44,386 nucleotides of DNA. Source: Sphingobacterium composti. GTDB lineage: Bacteria > Bacteroidota > Bacteroidia > Sphingobacteriales > Sphingobacteriaceae. Positions within the stretch are counted from its first letter, which is position 1. Every line of letters starts with the position of its first letter. The notes under the pieces were generated by a model. It made no database searches. It was not told where the DNA came from and worked only from the letters and a program-made list of their open reading frames with translations. Of this stretch, positions 8,554-17,126 are shown piece by piece. The stretch spans positions 1 to 44,386 of the forward strand of contig NZ_WUQZ01000004.1 of the NCBI RefSeq assembly GCF_009829075.1, read 5' to 3'. The translations under genes were made by a program, and so were the position numbers.

Positions 8554-9882
8554 ATGAAATTAAAGTACTCATTTTTTATACTGCTATTTGTATTATTTCA
8601 AGTAAATCTAGCGAAGGCGCAAACTTCTTTTAATAAAGTCGATAGTTTGCTTACTGAATTAGAGGATAATAATATAGCTATTGGCAGTGTATCAATCTTT
8701 AAGGAAGGTAAAGAAGTATATAATCGAAGTTTTGGACAAAAGAATATTCCTAATAAAATTTCTCAAAAGAATAATCGTTACCAAATAGGTTCTATTACAA
8801 AGATGGTTACAGCTACTTTGATTTTCAAATTGATAGAAGATAATAAGTTGAGCCTGGATACTAAACTAGAACAATTTTATCCGGAAATTCCTAATTCTGA
8901 TAAAATAACCGTTAAAAATCTATTAGAACATTCTAGCGGACTTGGAGATTATGTGTCGAAAGACGGCGATGAGACTTGGTTAACTCAACGCGTATCATCT
9001 CAAGATATTATAAATGAGATTATCAGACAAGGGGTGCTATTTCAACCTAATGAAAAAACCAAATATTCCAATTCTGCATATTATTTATTAGCTGGAATTT
9101 TAGACAAATTATATAAAAAGGATTATAACAGTATCATTATCAAAGAAATAATAAAACCTTTGAGATTGAAAAGTTTCAAATCCTATTTACCAAAGCAAAA
9201 TAAGATTTTTAGAAGTTTTAGTTTTTCTGATAAGTGGGAAACGGTAAAGGAGTTTGATTTTTCGAATGTAATAGGAGTAGGAGATATAACGAGTACAACG
9301 CACGATATGAATCTCTTTATCAATAGTTTATTTAAGGGTAAGTTGCTTAGTAAAGAATCTTTGAATATTATGAAGCCTGACACTACTACGAAAGAAGTTT
9401 ACGGAAGGGGAATGTACATAATGCCTTTTTATAATTTTTCCTTCTATGGTCATGCTGGAGATACTTATGGAACACATACAACAGTTGGTTATAATGCTGA
9501 CTTAGATTTGAGTTACAGTATAATGTTAAATGCTTCTAGATATGAACGTAATGAAATCTATATTGCTATTTTGAGTAACTTGTTTGAGAAGAATTATGAA
9601 TTACCGAACTACACAATCATTAAACTGTTTGCAGAAGAATTGGATAAATATTTAGGTAATTATACGAATACCGAAATTCCTTTAGAAGTATTTGTTTTTG
9701 TAGAAAACAATGTGCTGAAGGCTCAAGCAAAAAATCAAGAAGCTATAATTTTAGATTGTTATGAAGGAAATAAATTTGTGAACGAAGCAAACGGTTTAAA
9801 GATTGAATTTTTACCTCAAGAAAATAAATTGATTCTCCTTCAAGGAGGAGAAAGAGTTGAGATGAACAGAATAGGAGAGTAA
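8554..9882 (+). CDS. Beta-lactamase-fold serine hydrolase (class C/DD-peptidase type)
   Basis: The 442-residue protein has a signal peptide ending AKAQ at about residue 23. The catalytic motifs of the serine beta-lactamase/PBP family are present in order: S80-x-x-K83 in YQIGSITKMVTATL, Y171-S-N173 in KYSNSAYYLLAGIL, and H300-A-G302 in FYGHAGDTYGTH in place of the KTG box. The HxG form is usual for D-aminopeptidase/esterase-like members and argues against a dedicated beta-lactamase. A C-terminal segment (about 360-440) resembles the small beta-barrel (lipocalin-like) tail often fused to these enzymes. Substrate is unknown. It stands alone between divergent or convergent neighbours, converging on carB. 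Confidence 0.9.
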   Translation: MKLKYSFFILLFVLFQVNLAKAQTSFNKVDSLLTELEDNNIAIGSVSIFKEGKEVYNRSFGQKNIPNKISQKNNRYQIGSITKMVTATLIFKLIEDNKLSLDTKLEQFYPEIPNSDKITVKNLLEHSSGLGDYVSKDGDETWLTQRVSSQDIINEIIRQGVLFQPNEKTKYSNSAYYLLAGILDKLYKKDYNSIIIKEIIKPLRLKSFKSYLPKQNKIFRSFSFSDKWETVKEFDFSNVIGVGDITSTTHDMNLFINSLFKGKLLSKESLNIMKPDTTTKEVYGRGMYIMPFYNFSFYGHAGDTYGTHTTVGYNADLDLSYSIMLNASRYERNEIYIAILSNLFEKNYELPNYTIIKLFAEELDKYLGNYTNTEIPLEVFVFVENNVLKAQAKNQEAIILDCYEGNKFVNEANGLKIEFLPQENKLILLQGGERVEMNRIGE

Positions 9883-9910
9883 TCTTGATATAAAATTAGC
9901 ATTATTAAAA

Positions 9911-9952
9911 CAAAAAAACTCCCTCACAATTGCTTGCAAGGGAGTTCCTTTA
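9911..9952 (-). terminator. Bidirectional terminator between the serine hydrolase and carB
   Basis: AACTCCCT (9917-9924) pairs with AGGGAGTT (9939-9946). On the minus strand it is followed by a run of seven T (A-run 9912-9918 on the plus strand), ideal for carB. On the plus strand it is followed by CCTTTATAA, weaker but usable for the convergent hydrolase gene. Confidence 0.8.
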
Positions 9953-9969
9953 TAATATTTCTTGTTTGC

Positions 9970-12789
9970 TTATTGTGCGTTCAAGAACATTGATTTTTTA
10001 GATACCAATTCTCTAAAGTAAGGATCTTGCAAATCTTTGATAAAGCGGATCGCTTCACCTGTTGATTTCATTTCAGGACCTAATTGTTTGTCTACTTCAG
10101 GGAATTTCGAGAACGAGAATACCGGTTCTTTGATTGCCCATCCTGTTAACTTACGTTCGATAGTGAAATCTTTCAATTTGTTCTCACCCAACATTACTTT
10201 AGTCGCAATATTGATGTATGGAACATCGTATGCTTTTGCGATGAAAGGAACGGTACGTGATGCACGAGGGTTAGCCTCGATAACGTATACATTTTCACCT
10301 TTGATAGCAAACTGAATATTCAATAATCCTTTTACGTCTAATGCTTTTGCCAATTTGATAGAATATTCTTCCATCTTAGCTTGTACATTTTGTGATAAAC
10401 TAAATGGAGGTAATACCGCGTAAGAGTCACCAGAGTGGATACCCGCAGGCTCGATGTGCTCCATCATACCGATGATATGTACATCCTCTCCATCACAAAT
10501 TGAATCCGATTCCGCTTCTTCAGCTCTGTCTAAGAAATGGTCAATTAAGATTTGATTTCCAGGAAGATTTTTAAGCAAGTTTACAACAGCTTTTTCCAAG
10601 TCTTCGTCGTTGATAACGATGCTCATACCTTGACCACCTAAAACGTACGAAGGACGAACCAATACTGGATAACCTACCTCATTTGCTACTTTAATAGCCT
10701 CTTCTGCTGAAGTTGCTACACCGTATTTCGGATAAGGAATTTCTAATTCTTTTAATAAATCAGAGAAACTACCACGATCTTCAGCTAAGTCCATATTGCC
10801 AAATGAAGTTCCTATAATTTTTACGCCTAAAGCTTCTAGTCTGTCAGCCATTTTAAGTGCTGTCTGACCACCTAATTGTACGATAACACCTACTGGCTTC
10901 TCTAGCTCGATAATCTCACGTACGTGCTCCCAGAACACAGGCTCGAAGTATAACTTATCAGCCATGTTGAAGTCTGTAGAAACAGTCTCCGGGTTACAGT
11001 TAACCATGATAGCTTCGTAACCACATTCTTTAGCCGCTAATAAACCGTGTACACACGAGTAATCGAATTCGATACCTTGACCGATACGGTTAGGGCCTGA
11101 ACCCAATACGATGATTTTTTTCTTATCAGAAGAGATTGATTCGTTTTCTTCTTCAAAAGTAGAGTAGTAGTATGGCGTTTGTGCTGGGAATTCTGCCGCA
11201 CACGTATCAACCATTTTGTACACACGACTAATGCCTAATTCTTTACGACGATCGTAAACTTGATCTTCTGTTACATTACCTAACAACCATGAGATTTGTA
11301 AGTCTGAATAACCTTTTTGTTTTAAGGTCATGAAGAAATCACGTGGAATATTTGATAATTGATATCTTTTTAATTCAGTTTCTAATTGAACCAATTCTTG
11401 AATCTGAAGTAAGTACCATTTGTCTATGTTAGTTGCTTTACGGATAGATTCCAAAGGAACACCTAATTCGAAAGCATCTTTAATATGGAAAAGACGGTCT
11501 GCACTTGGATGCTCTAAGCTGTGCATGATCTCTTCTAAATTGCGCAATTGACGACCATCAGCACCTAGACCAGCACGACCTGTTTCTAGCGATTGAGCCG
11601 CTTTTTGCAATGCCTCGATGAATGTACGACCGATTGCCATTACTTCACCTACAGCTTTCATCTGAAGACCTAATTCTTTGTTTGCACCTTTGAATTTATC
11701 AAAGTTGAAACGAGGAACTTTTACAATTACGTAATCTAATGTAGGTTCGAAATATGCAGAAGTAGTTTTTGTAATTTGGTTTTGCAACTCATCTAAGTTG
11801 TATCCGATTGCCAATTTAGCAGCGATTTTTGCAATAGGGTAACCTGTAGCTTTAGATGCTAACGCTGATGAACGAGATACACGTGGATTGATCTCAATCG
11901 CGATAATATCTTCGTTTTCTGGATTCACTGAGAATTGTACGTTACAACCACCCGCGAAATTACCAATCGAACGCATCATCTTAATCGCTTGATTACGCAT
12001 CTCTTGATAACATTTATCCGATAACGTCATTCCTGGTGCCACAGTGATTGAGTCTCCTGTGTGGATACCCATTGGGTCAAAGTTTTCAATTGTACAGATG
12101 ATGATTACGTTATCATTTTTATCACGCAATAACTCCAATTCGAATTCTTTCCAACCTAATACAGCTTGCTCTACCAATACTTCGTGCGTAGGAGAGGCGT
12201 GAAGACCACGGTTTAATGCTGCATCAAAATCTTCTTTCTTGTGTACGAAACCACCACCAGTACCAGCTAATGTGTACGAAGGACGAATTACCAAAGGAAA
12301 TCCGATTTCTTGCGCAGCTTCTTTACCTTCTAGGAATGAGTTAGCGATTTTTGAAGGCGCAACACCAACACCGATATCAATCATTAATTGACGGAATTCT
12401 TCACGGTTTTCCGTTTTTTCGATTGCTGCTACATCAACACCAATAACCTGAACGTTATACTTTTCCCAAATTCCGCGCTCTGATGCCTCAATACACAAGT
12501 TTAACGCTGTCTGACCTCCCATAGTAGGCAATACAGCATCGATTTGTTGTTCTTGAAGTATTTGTTCAATACTTTCGCAAGTAAGTGGTAATAAATAAAC
12601 GTTGTCTGCAACAACTGGGTCAGTCATAATAGTTGCAGGGTTAGAGTTGATTATTGAAACTTTGATGCCTTCTTCTTTCAAAGATAGTGCAGCTTGAGAT
12701 CCTGAATAATCAAATTCACACGCTTGTCCGATAACAATAGGACCAGAACCTATGATTAAAACGGAGTTAATGGAGGTGTTTCTTGGCAT
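9970..12789 (-). CDS. carB: Carbamoyl-phosphate synthase large subunit, without allosteric domain
   Basis: CarB makes carbamoyl phosphate from bicarbonate, ATP and glutamine-derived ammonia for pyrimidine and arginine synthesis. The start [20 protein letters not shown] and the two homologous ATP-grasp halves are clear: the first at about 1-400 ([20 protein letters not shown]), the second from about residue 556 ([20 protein letters not shown]). The protein is 939 residues, while the E. coli enzyme is about 1073. It ends right after the second synthetase half, so the C-terminal MGS-like domain that binds ornithine, UMP and IMP is missing. The end falls at a domain boundary, with no remnant downstream, and a proper terminator follows, so this looks natural and not a truncation. 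I recall similar short CarB forms in other Bacteroidota. The small subunit gene is not in the window. Confidence 0.97.
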   Translation of the reverse strand: MPRNTSINSVLIIGSGPIVIGQACEFDYSGSQAALSLKEEGIKVSIINSNPATIMTDPVVADNVYLLPLTCESIEQILQEQQIDAVLPTMGGQTALNLCIEASERGIWEKYNVQVIGVDVAAIEKTENREEFRQLMIDIGVGVAPSKIANSFLEGKEAAQEIGFPLVIRPSYTLAGTGGGFVHKKEDFDAALNRGLHASPTHEVLVEQAVLGWKEFELELLRDKNDNVIIICTIENFDPMGIHTGDSITVAPGMTLSDKCYQEMRNQAIKMMRSIGNFAGGCNVQFSVNPENEDIIAIEINPRVSRSSALASKATGYPIAKIAAKLAIGYNLDELQNQITKTTSAYFEPTLDYVIVKVPRFNFDKFKGANKELGLQMKAVGEVMAIGRTFIEALQKAAQSLETGRAGLGADGRQLRNLEEIMHSLEHPSADRLFHIKDAFELGVPLESIRKATNIDKWYLLQIQELVQLETELKRYQLSNIPRDFFMTLKQKGYSDLQISWLLGNVTEDQVYDRRKELGISRVYKMVDTCAAEFPAQTPYYYSTFEEENESISSDKKKIIVLGSGPNRIGQGIEFDYSCVHGLLAAKECGYEAIMVNCNPETVSTDFNMADKLYFEPVFWEHVREIIELEKPVGVIVQLGGQTALKMADRLEALGVKIIGTSFGNMDLAEDRGSFSDLLKELEIPYPKYGVATSAEEAIKVANEVGYPVLVRPSYVLGGQGMSIVINDEDLEKAVVNLLKNLPGNQILIDHFLDRAEEAESDSICDGEDVHIIGMMEHIEPAGIHSGDSYAVLPPFSLSQNVQAKMEEYSIKLAKALDVKGLLNIQFAIKGENVYVIEANPRASRTVPFIAKAYDVPYINIATKVMLGENKLKDFTIERKLTGWAIKEPVFSFSKFPEVDKQLGPEMKSTGEAIRFIKDLQDPYFRELVSKKSMFLNAQ

Positions 12790-12868
12790 TATTTATTAAA
12801 TCAAAAAGTTTAAATTACTATTTGTTGTTTGTGAAAAAGCGGTAGAAATGCCTTAGTTTGGAAGAGAA

Positions 12869-12898
12869 TTCCGACTGCTTTGTCGGAGTGCAAAGTTA
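12869..12898 (-). promoter_or_regulatory. carB promoter -7 box and leader hairpin
   Basis: On the minus strand TAACTTTG (12891-12898) matches the Bacteroidota -7 consensus TAnnTTTG. A convincing -33 TTTG is not visible at the right distance. Immediately downstream the transcript would begin near a hairpin, CCGAC (12871-12875) with GTCGG (12882-12886). About 100 nt of leader precede the carB ATG. Confidence 0.6.
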
Positions 12899-12965
12899 TA
12901 TATTATATTTTTAAAAACCTTGAGAAATTAGTAATATTTATTGTCATTATAAGGTCTTTTAATAA

Positions 12966-12994
12966 CAAAGCCTTACAAATTTTGTAAGGCTTTG
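12966..12994 (-). terminator. Terminator of the DPP IV gene
   Basis: CAAAGCCTTACAAA (12966-12979) is inversely repeated as TTTGTAAGGCTTTG (12981-12994), a near-perfect palindrome 7 nt after the DPP IV stop codon on the minus strand. The following minus-strand sequence TTATT is a weak U-tract. Confidence 0.75.
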
Positions 12995-13000
12995 AGTTTT

Positions 13001-15166
13001 CTATTTCTTTAAATGCATATCAAAGTATCTCGCTATTTTATCGTACATATGTACTCTGTCTTTTCCGCGAACATTATGTTCATGTGATGGGTACAGGAAA
13101 TAATCAACTTGTATCCCATTTTTGATGCATTGTTCTATGAAGTCCATGCTATGCTGCTGCACAACAACTGGATCCTGTGCGCCATGAATAATCAATAAAT
13201 TGCCTTTTAATTGATCAGCTTTGTCTAGCAATGAAGTTTTTTTGTAGCCTTCCGGATTTTCTTGTGGCGTATCCATATATCGCTCACCATACATCACTTC
13301 ATAATATTTCCAATCCATTACTGGGCCACCAGCTACTCCAGCTTTGAAGGTTGTGTTGTGTTTTGTCATTAACGACGTAGTCATAAAACCACCGTAACTC
13401 CATCCAAAAATCCCCATATTATCTTTATCAACATAGGCTAATGATTTCAAATAATCAATCCCTACCAATTGGTCAGCCATTTCTGCTTCGCCTAATTGTC
13501 TGTGCGTAACTCTTGTGAAATCACGTCCACGTGCATCTGATCCATGATTGTCTAATGTAAAAACTAAATATCCATTTTGCGCCATATACATATCGAAATA
13601 GCCAACTCCACCTAACCATCTGTCAGTAATCATCTGCGCGTGAGAGCCTCCGTACAAATAAACCATGACAGGATATTTTTTGCTTGGGTCAAAATTCGTG
13701 GGATAAGTGATTCTAGCATTTAATGGTGTCTTTCCGTCTGGAGATATGAATTCTTTGAATTCAATCTTAGGTAAGTTTATTTGTCCTACAAATGGATTTT
13801 CAGCTTCGAGAATTGTATGACCTTTTTTGTTTTTAGTTTCAATAATTTGAATTTTATTTGGTGTATTTAAATTACTGAATTGATCTACAACAAATTTTCC
13901 TGTTGGGCTAATGGATGCATTATGTAAGCCATTTGTATGAGTTAATTGAACTGTTTTTCCAGATTTGATATCCACCTCGAAAAGGTGACGTTCTAAACCT
14001 TTGTTGGTTACACCTACATAGTAAGCTTTTGTCGAATTGCTGTTAAAACCTTTGAAATCATCAACAATAACATCATTGAAACCTAAATGTTTAATCAATT
14101 TTCCTTCAATATTGTAGAGGTATAATTGATTATAACCATATTTATCTGTCTGATATAGAAATTGAGTTTTGTTGTTTGGTAAGAATATTAGAGGATGCTG
14201 AGGTTCAACCCAAGTGCTTGATTTTTCTTCAAAAAGTGTTTTAATAAAATCTCCACTTTTTGCATTATATTGATTTAGTTTTAAATGGTCTTGACCTCTG
14301 TTTAATACTCCCACATACACAAATTCATTATTCGGATCCCAAGTTACGGAAGTAAGATATTGCTCTTTTGGTTCTCCGGTTTTTAAAGTAGTGTGTGATT
14401 TGTTTTCAATATTGTAAACAACTAAAGTAACTTCTTCCGATTTCATTCCCACCATCGGATAGCGAATGTCTTTTATAGTGGCCACACGACTATTCCATTG
14501 CGGAAGCGGATATTTGGAAACCATGGTTTCGTCTTTGCGATAGTACAATAATTGATTCCCATCTGCGGACCACCACATTCCTTTTTTGATGCCAAATTCT
14601 TGACGATGTGTATCCTCGCTGCCATTTACTATCCCATTTATCGTGTCTTTAGTAACTTGGATTTTTTGACCATCACTTGTTATGATTTCAATATTGTTTC
14701 CTAGTAAATAGGCTGTATGTTTGCTTGTTTCAGCATTAGTCAATCCATTTGGAATGTTGTTAATAATAGATGCGGATTTTGATTTTACATTGTAGCTAAT
14801 GTCGTAGAGATTTTTTTCGGCTGATAATTGAAATTTGATATGTTCTGCATCAATCCATTCGTAGGAATAAGGAAATATATTTAGTTTAAATTTATCAGAG
14901 CTAATTATTTTGTCTAATGCTGACTTTAATTCGCTAGCAGTAGAAATGGTCTCTTCTTTCCAGTTATTTTTAGCATCACGAGATACTAATTCCTGATAAG
15001 TAGGAGTGAGGTGAGTTAGAATATCATTATTCTTAGTCCATTGTACACCGTAGACAGTGGTTGGTGAAAATTTACTTGGTCCAAAGACAGTTTCATCTAT
15101 AGTGAAATTTCGTTGCGCATATGCAGTGGAGCTGCTTAGTAAGAATAATATGAGTAGCTTTTTCAT
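13001..15166 (-). CDS. Dipeptidyl peptidase IV (S9B family serine peptidase)
   Basis: The 721-residue protein has a signal peptide (MKKLLILFLLSSSTAYAQ), a DPP IV N-terminal beta-propeller (about 25-460, with WWSADGNQLLYYRKDETMVS) and a C-terminal alpha/beta-hydrolase domain. The nucleophile elbow is GWSYGG with S590; the acid is in GAQDPVV and the base in SHEHNVRG near the C-terminus. DPP IV removes X-Pro or X-Ala dipeptides from peptide N-termini, in this phylum in the periplasm or at the cell surface for peptide uptake. It lies between carB and the DUF1080 gene on the same strand, but terminator-like structures on both sides suggest its own transcript. Confidence 0.95.
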   Translation of the reverse strand: MKKLLILFLLSSSTAYAQRNFTIDETVFGPSKFSPTTVYGVQWTKNNDILTHLTPTYQELVSRDAKNNWKEETISTASELKSALDKIISSDKFKLNIFPYSYEWIDAEHIKFQLSAEKNLYDISYNVKSKSASIINNIPNGLTNAETSKHTAYLLGNNIEIITSDGQKIQVTKDTINGIVNGSEDTHRQEFGIKKGMWWSADGNQLLYYRKDETMVSKYPLPQWNSRVATIKDIRYPMVGMKSEEVTLVVYNIENKSHTTLKTGEPKEQYLTSVTWDPNNEFVYVGVLNRGQDHLKLNQYNAKSGDFIKTLFEEKSSTWVEPQHPLIFLPNNKTQFLYQTDKYGYNQLYLYNIEGKLIKHLGFNDVIVDDFKGFNSNSTKAYYVGVTNKGLERHLFEVDIKSGKTVQLTHTNGLHNASISPTGKFVVDQFSNLNTPNKIQIIETKNKKGHTILEAENPFVGQINLPKIEFKEFISPDGKTPLNARITYPTNFDPSKKYPVMVYLYGGSHAQMITDRWLGGVGYFDMYMAQNGYLVFTLDNHGSDARGRDFTRVTHRQLGEAEMADQLVGIDYLKSLAYVDKDNMGIFGWSYGGFMTTSLMTKHNTTFKAGVAGGPVMDWKYYEVMYGERYMDTPQENPEGYKKTSLLDKADQLKGNLLIIHGAQDPVVVQQHSMDFIEQCIKNGIQVDYFLYPSHEHNVRGKDRVHMYDKIARYFDMHLKK

Positions 15167-15180
15167 GATATCGAAATAGT

Positions 15181-15221
15181 TTTCACACGAAGTTAATTAT
15201 TTCTAATTACTTCGTGTGAAA
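15181..15221. repeat. Long inverted repeat between DPP IV and DUF1080 genes
   Basis: TTTCACACGAAGT TAATTA (15181-15199) is mirrored by TAATTA CTTCGTGTGAAA (15204-15221), with one unpaired base and a 4-nt loop. It sits 15 nt upstream of the DPP IV ATG and 18 nt after the DUF1080 stop. It may end the DUF1080 transcript, despite a poor U-tract, or be an operator in the DPP IV leader. Confidence 0.65.
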
Positions 15222-15239
15222 GTATCTCAAATCAAATAT

Positions 15240-15986
15240 TTAGAGAGGTCTAATCCAAATATTTCTAAAGCTGACTAGATCGCCATGATCTTGTAAAATA
15301 ATAGGGCCAGCTCCATGAGGTACTACTTTAGGCATCCCAATGTATTCTGTTGTTCCTTCTATTTGTGTGTTGTAGTGTACAACAACACCGTTGTGTAATA
15401 CAGTGACAGAACCTTTTGCAATCAGAATGTTGTCTTTGTTGAATTTTGGTGCTGTGTATAGGATGTCGTAGATGTGCCATTCACCGGCAGATTTTACAGC
15501 TGATATTAATGGTTGTCTTTGCTTGTAAAGTGATGCTGCTTGACCATTTACATATGTCGGGTTATTGTTATTGTCCAAAATTTGGATCTCATATAATCCC
15601 TGTAAGAATACACCGCTGTTTCCTCTACCTTGACCTTCGCCTTTTATGATATCAGGACTTTTCCATTCTAAATGCAATTGGAAATCTTCAAACAACTGTT
15701 TGGTTTGAATATCTCCAGTGCCAGGTTTTACCGCTAGTACGCCATCATTTATTGTCCAAGGTGCATTTGTGCCTTTTGTTTTTGCGCTTTCCCATTGGTT
15801 CAAATTGGTTCCGTCAAAAAGTACTATTGCATCGCTGGGAGCCTTATTTGGGCTAGTGTGAACAATCTTTGATTTAGGTTCGTAAAATTCGGTGTCTTGA
15901 GGCTGGAATTTTGTCTGCGCATACGAAGCAGTAGAAATAGCTAAAAAGAACAAGGTCAATCTTAGAAAATTTTTAGAATAGATCAT
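15240..15986 (-). CDS. Secreted DUF1080 (3-keto-disaccharide hydrolase-like) protein
   Basis: I chose the internal ATG at 15986 because it gives a signal peptide, MIYSKNFLRLTLFFLAISTA ending in SYAQ. The 44-codon upstream extension overlaps the divergent folB gene and looks noncoding. The 248-residue product has the DUF1080 concanavalin-like jelly roll: DAIVLFDGTNLNQWESAKTK, WTINDGVLAVKPGTGDIQTK, FEDFQLHLEWKSPD, GNSGVFLQGLYEIQILD and GPIILQDHGDLVSFRNIWIR. Members bind or hydrolyse carbohydrate, and some cleave 3-keto-glycosides made by Gfo/Idh/MocA enzymes. The GH109-like Gfo/Idh protein at 5946 makes that role worth noting, but the two are about 8 kb apart. Confidence 0.9.
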   Translation of the reverse strand: MIYSKNFLRLTLFFLAISTASYAQTKFQPQDTEFYEPKSKIVHTSPNKAPSDAIVLFDGTNLNQWESAKTKGTNAPWTINDGVLAVKPGTGDIQTKQLFEDFQLHLEWKSPDIIKGEGQGRGNSGVFLQGLYEIQILDNNNNPTYVNGQAASLYKQRQPLISAVKSAGEWHIYDILYTAPKFNKDNILIAKGSVTVLHNGVVVHYNTQIEGTTEYIGMPKVVPHGAGPIILQDHGDLVSFRNIWIRPL

Positions 15987-16046
15987 AGTATTTAAGTTTA
16001 TACAATAAATATAATTAAAAAGCCCAAAAATGTTTATTTTTAAATC

Positions 16047-16409
16047 ATGATTACACAAAAGGTGGCGCTTAAAGAAGTGCGATTCTATTCGCCAATCGGT
16101 TTTTATGAAGAAGAACAAATGCTTGGAAATGAGTTTTTCATCAATCTAGATGTAGTATTCCCATTTGAAAATTCGGATGCTGAAGATTTGAAGAATACCA
16201 TCAATTACGAGGAACTTTATCAAATTCTAGTTGACGTGATGCGTCCAAAGCGTAAGTTATTGGAGTCAGCGCTAGAAGATATTATAGATCTAGTGTTAAA
16301 AAAATATACGTTCGCAGAACATGTGAATGTGTCTATTCGGAAAGTTAATCCTCCATTTGGTGGTGATATAGCAAATTCAGAAGTTTCTTTATTCTACAAT
16401 AGAAGTTAG
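16047..16409 (+). CDS. folB: Dihydroneopterin aldolase
   Basis: FolB cleaves 7,8-dihydroneopterin to 6-hydroxymethyl-dihydropterin and glycolaldehyde in folate synthesis. The 120 residues match the family length. ALKEVRFYSPIGFYEEEQML holds the usual N-terminal G-F/Y-x-x-E-E-Q segment, NTINYEELYQILVDVM the N-Y-x-x-L-Y motif, LLESALEDI the region with the pterin-binding glutamate (ESLAE-like), and NVSIRKVNPPFGGDIANSEV the lysine strand (V-x-I-x-K-x-x-P). It is divergent from the DUF1080 gene with a 60-nt shared upstream region and is monocistronic, closed by a strong terminator. Confidence 0.93.
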   Translation: MITQKVALKEVRFYSPIGFYEEEQMLGNEFFINLDVVFPFENSDAEDLKNTINYEELYQILVDVMRPKRKLLESALEDIIDLVLKKYTFAEHVNVSIRKVNPPFGGDIANSEVSLFYNRS

Positions 16410-16432
16410 AATATTTGTAATTATAATCGAAG

Positions 16433-16470
16433 AGAAGCCTTTTAGATCACTAAAAGGCTTCTTTTTTTTA
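16433..16470 (+). terminator. folB terminator
   Basis: A 13-bp perfect stem, AGAAGCCTTTTAG (16433-16445) with CTAAAAGGCTTCT (16450-16462), has a 4-nt loop and runs into eight T. Confidence 0.95.
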
Positions 16471-16477
16471 CGAAAAT

Positions 16478-16522
16478 TGACATTTTGTCTTATTTTGTAG
16501 CTAAACCATGTCATTTTGTCTT
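16478..16522. promoter_or_regulatory. Paired 14-bp motifs upstream of hsp20
   Basis: TGACATTTTGTCTT at 16478-16491 and TGTCATTTTGTCTT at 16509-16522 differ at one of 14 positions and start exactly 31 nt apart, about three helical turns. The core GACA-TTT-TGTC is an inverted repeat in the first copy. The pair lies between the folB terminator and the Hsp20 gene, about 110-150 nt before its start. A heat-shock operator or paired activator site is an inference. Confidence 0.6.
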
Positions 16523-16580
16523 TGTTTATCTGTTGGTATAGAAGTTGAATAATTGATGATGTAATTAGTTAACAAATTTT

Positions 16581-16604
16581 TAGAAACAAGAATAGAAACA
16601 AGAA
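16581..16604. repeat. 12-bp perfect tandem duplication in the hsp20 leader
   Basis: TAGAAACAAGAA occurs twice head-to-tail (16581-16592 and 16593-16604), with a third partial TA. It ends 12 nt before the Shine-Dalgarno-like site of hsp20, so it is in the 5' untranslated region. Confidence 0.9.
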
Positions 16605-16629
16605 TAAAATTAAATTGGAGGATTATAAA

Positions 16630-17073
16630 ATGGCATTATTAAAATTTCCTACTAAAGCAGTAAATACAGATGTGGTGAATCCATTTGTGAATAGTGTATT
16701 TGACAATTTGTTTAATGATTCATTCATTACTGATCGTTTAGTGACTCGTATTCCAGCCGTAAACATTACTGAATTGGAAAAATCATTTGAGGTTGAATTG
16801 GCAGCACCAGGATTAGAAAAGGGCGATTTCAAAATCAATGTAGATAAAAATATTATCTCGATTTCAGTTGATAAGACTGAAGAAAATAGTGTTGAAGGTA
16901 AATTATACAGTAAAAAAGAATTTAGTTACACTTCTTTCACAAGATCTTTCACATTGCCAGATACGGTAGATTATAGCAATATAGATGCAAACTACGATAA
17001 TGGAATTTTGAAAGTTACAATTGGTAAGAAAGAAGATGCGATTATTGCAAAAAGATTGATTGAAGTAAAATAG
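16630..17073 (+). CDS. Small heat-shock protein (Hsp20/alpha-crystallin)
   Basis: The ATG at 16630 is chosen over a TTG five codons upstream because it follows GGAGG (16617-16621) at a normal 8-nt distance, a strong Shine-Dalgarno site that is unusual in this phylum. The 147-residue product has a short N-terminal arm (LLKFPTKAVN, NPFVNSVFDNLFNDSF), the alpha-crystallin domain (about 45-140: VNITELEKSFEVELAAPGLE, FTLPDTVDYSNIDANYDNGI), the diagnostic A-x-x-x-x-G-I-L motif at NYDNGILKVTI, and a C-terminal RLIEVK tail. It holds unfolding proteins without ATP. Leader repeats upstream suggest special control. Confidence 0.94.
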   Translation: MALLKFPTKAVNTDVVNPFVNSVFDNLFNDSFITDRLVTRIPAVNITELEKSFEVELAAPGLEKGDFKINVDKNIISISVDKTEENSVEGKLYSKKEFSYTSFTRSFTLPDTVDYSNIDANYDNGILKVTIGKKEDAIIAKRLIEVK

Positions 17074-17096
17074 TTTATTTTTAGTTGTTAAATTGT

Positions 17097-17126
17097 AAAA
17101 CCCCTCAATAGAGGGGTTTTATTTTG
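17097..17126 (+). terminator. Terminator between hsp20 and the DUF4954 gene
   Basis: AAAACCCCTC (17097-17106) pairs with GAGGGGTTTT (17111-17120) around an AATA loop, then ATTTTG. Since it reads nearly the same on both strands it may also stop the convergent glmS-DUF4954 transcript. Confidence 0.9.

Noticed and set aside
8554..9882. Dedicated beta-lactamase resistance gene
   Set aside because: The third motif is HAG and not KTG, and a lipocalin-like tail follows, which is more typical of esterase or peptidase relatives.
9970..10100. CarB as a truncated pseudogene
   Set aside because: The end coincides with a domain boundary, the reading frame is intact and a good terminator follows, and I recall short CarB proteins in this phylum.
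15987..16118. Longer start for the DUF1080 gene
   Set aside because: The extension overlaps the divergent folB start and hides a clear signal peptide beginning at 15986.
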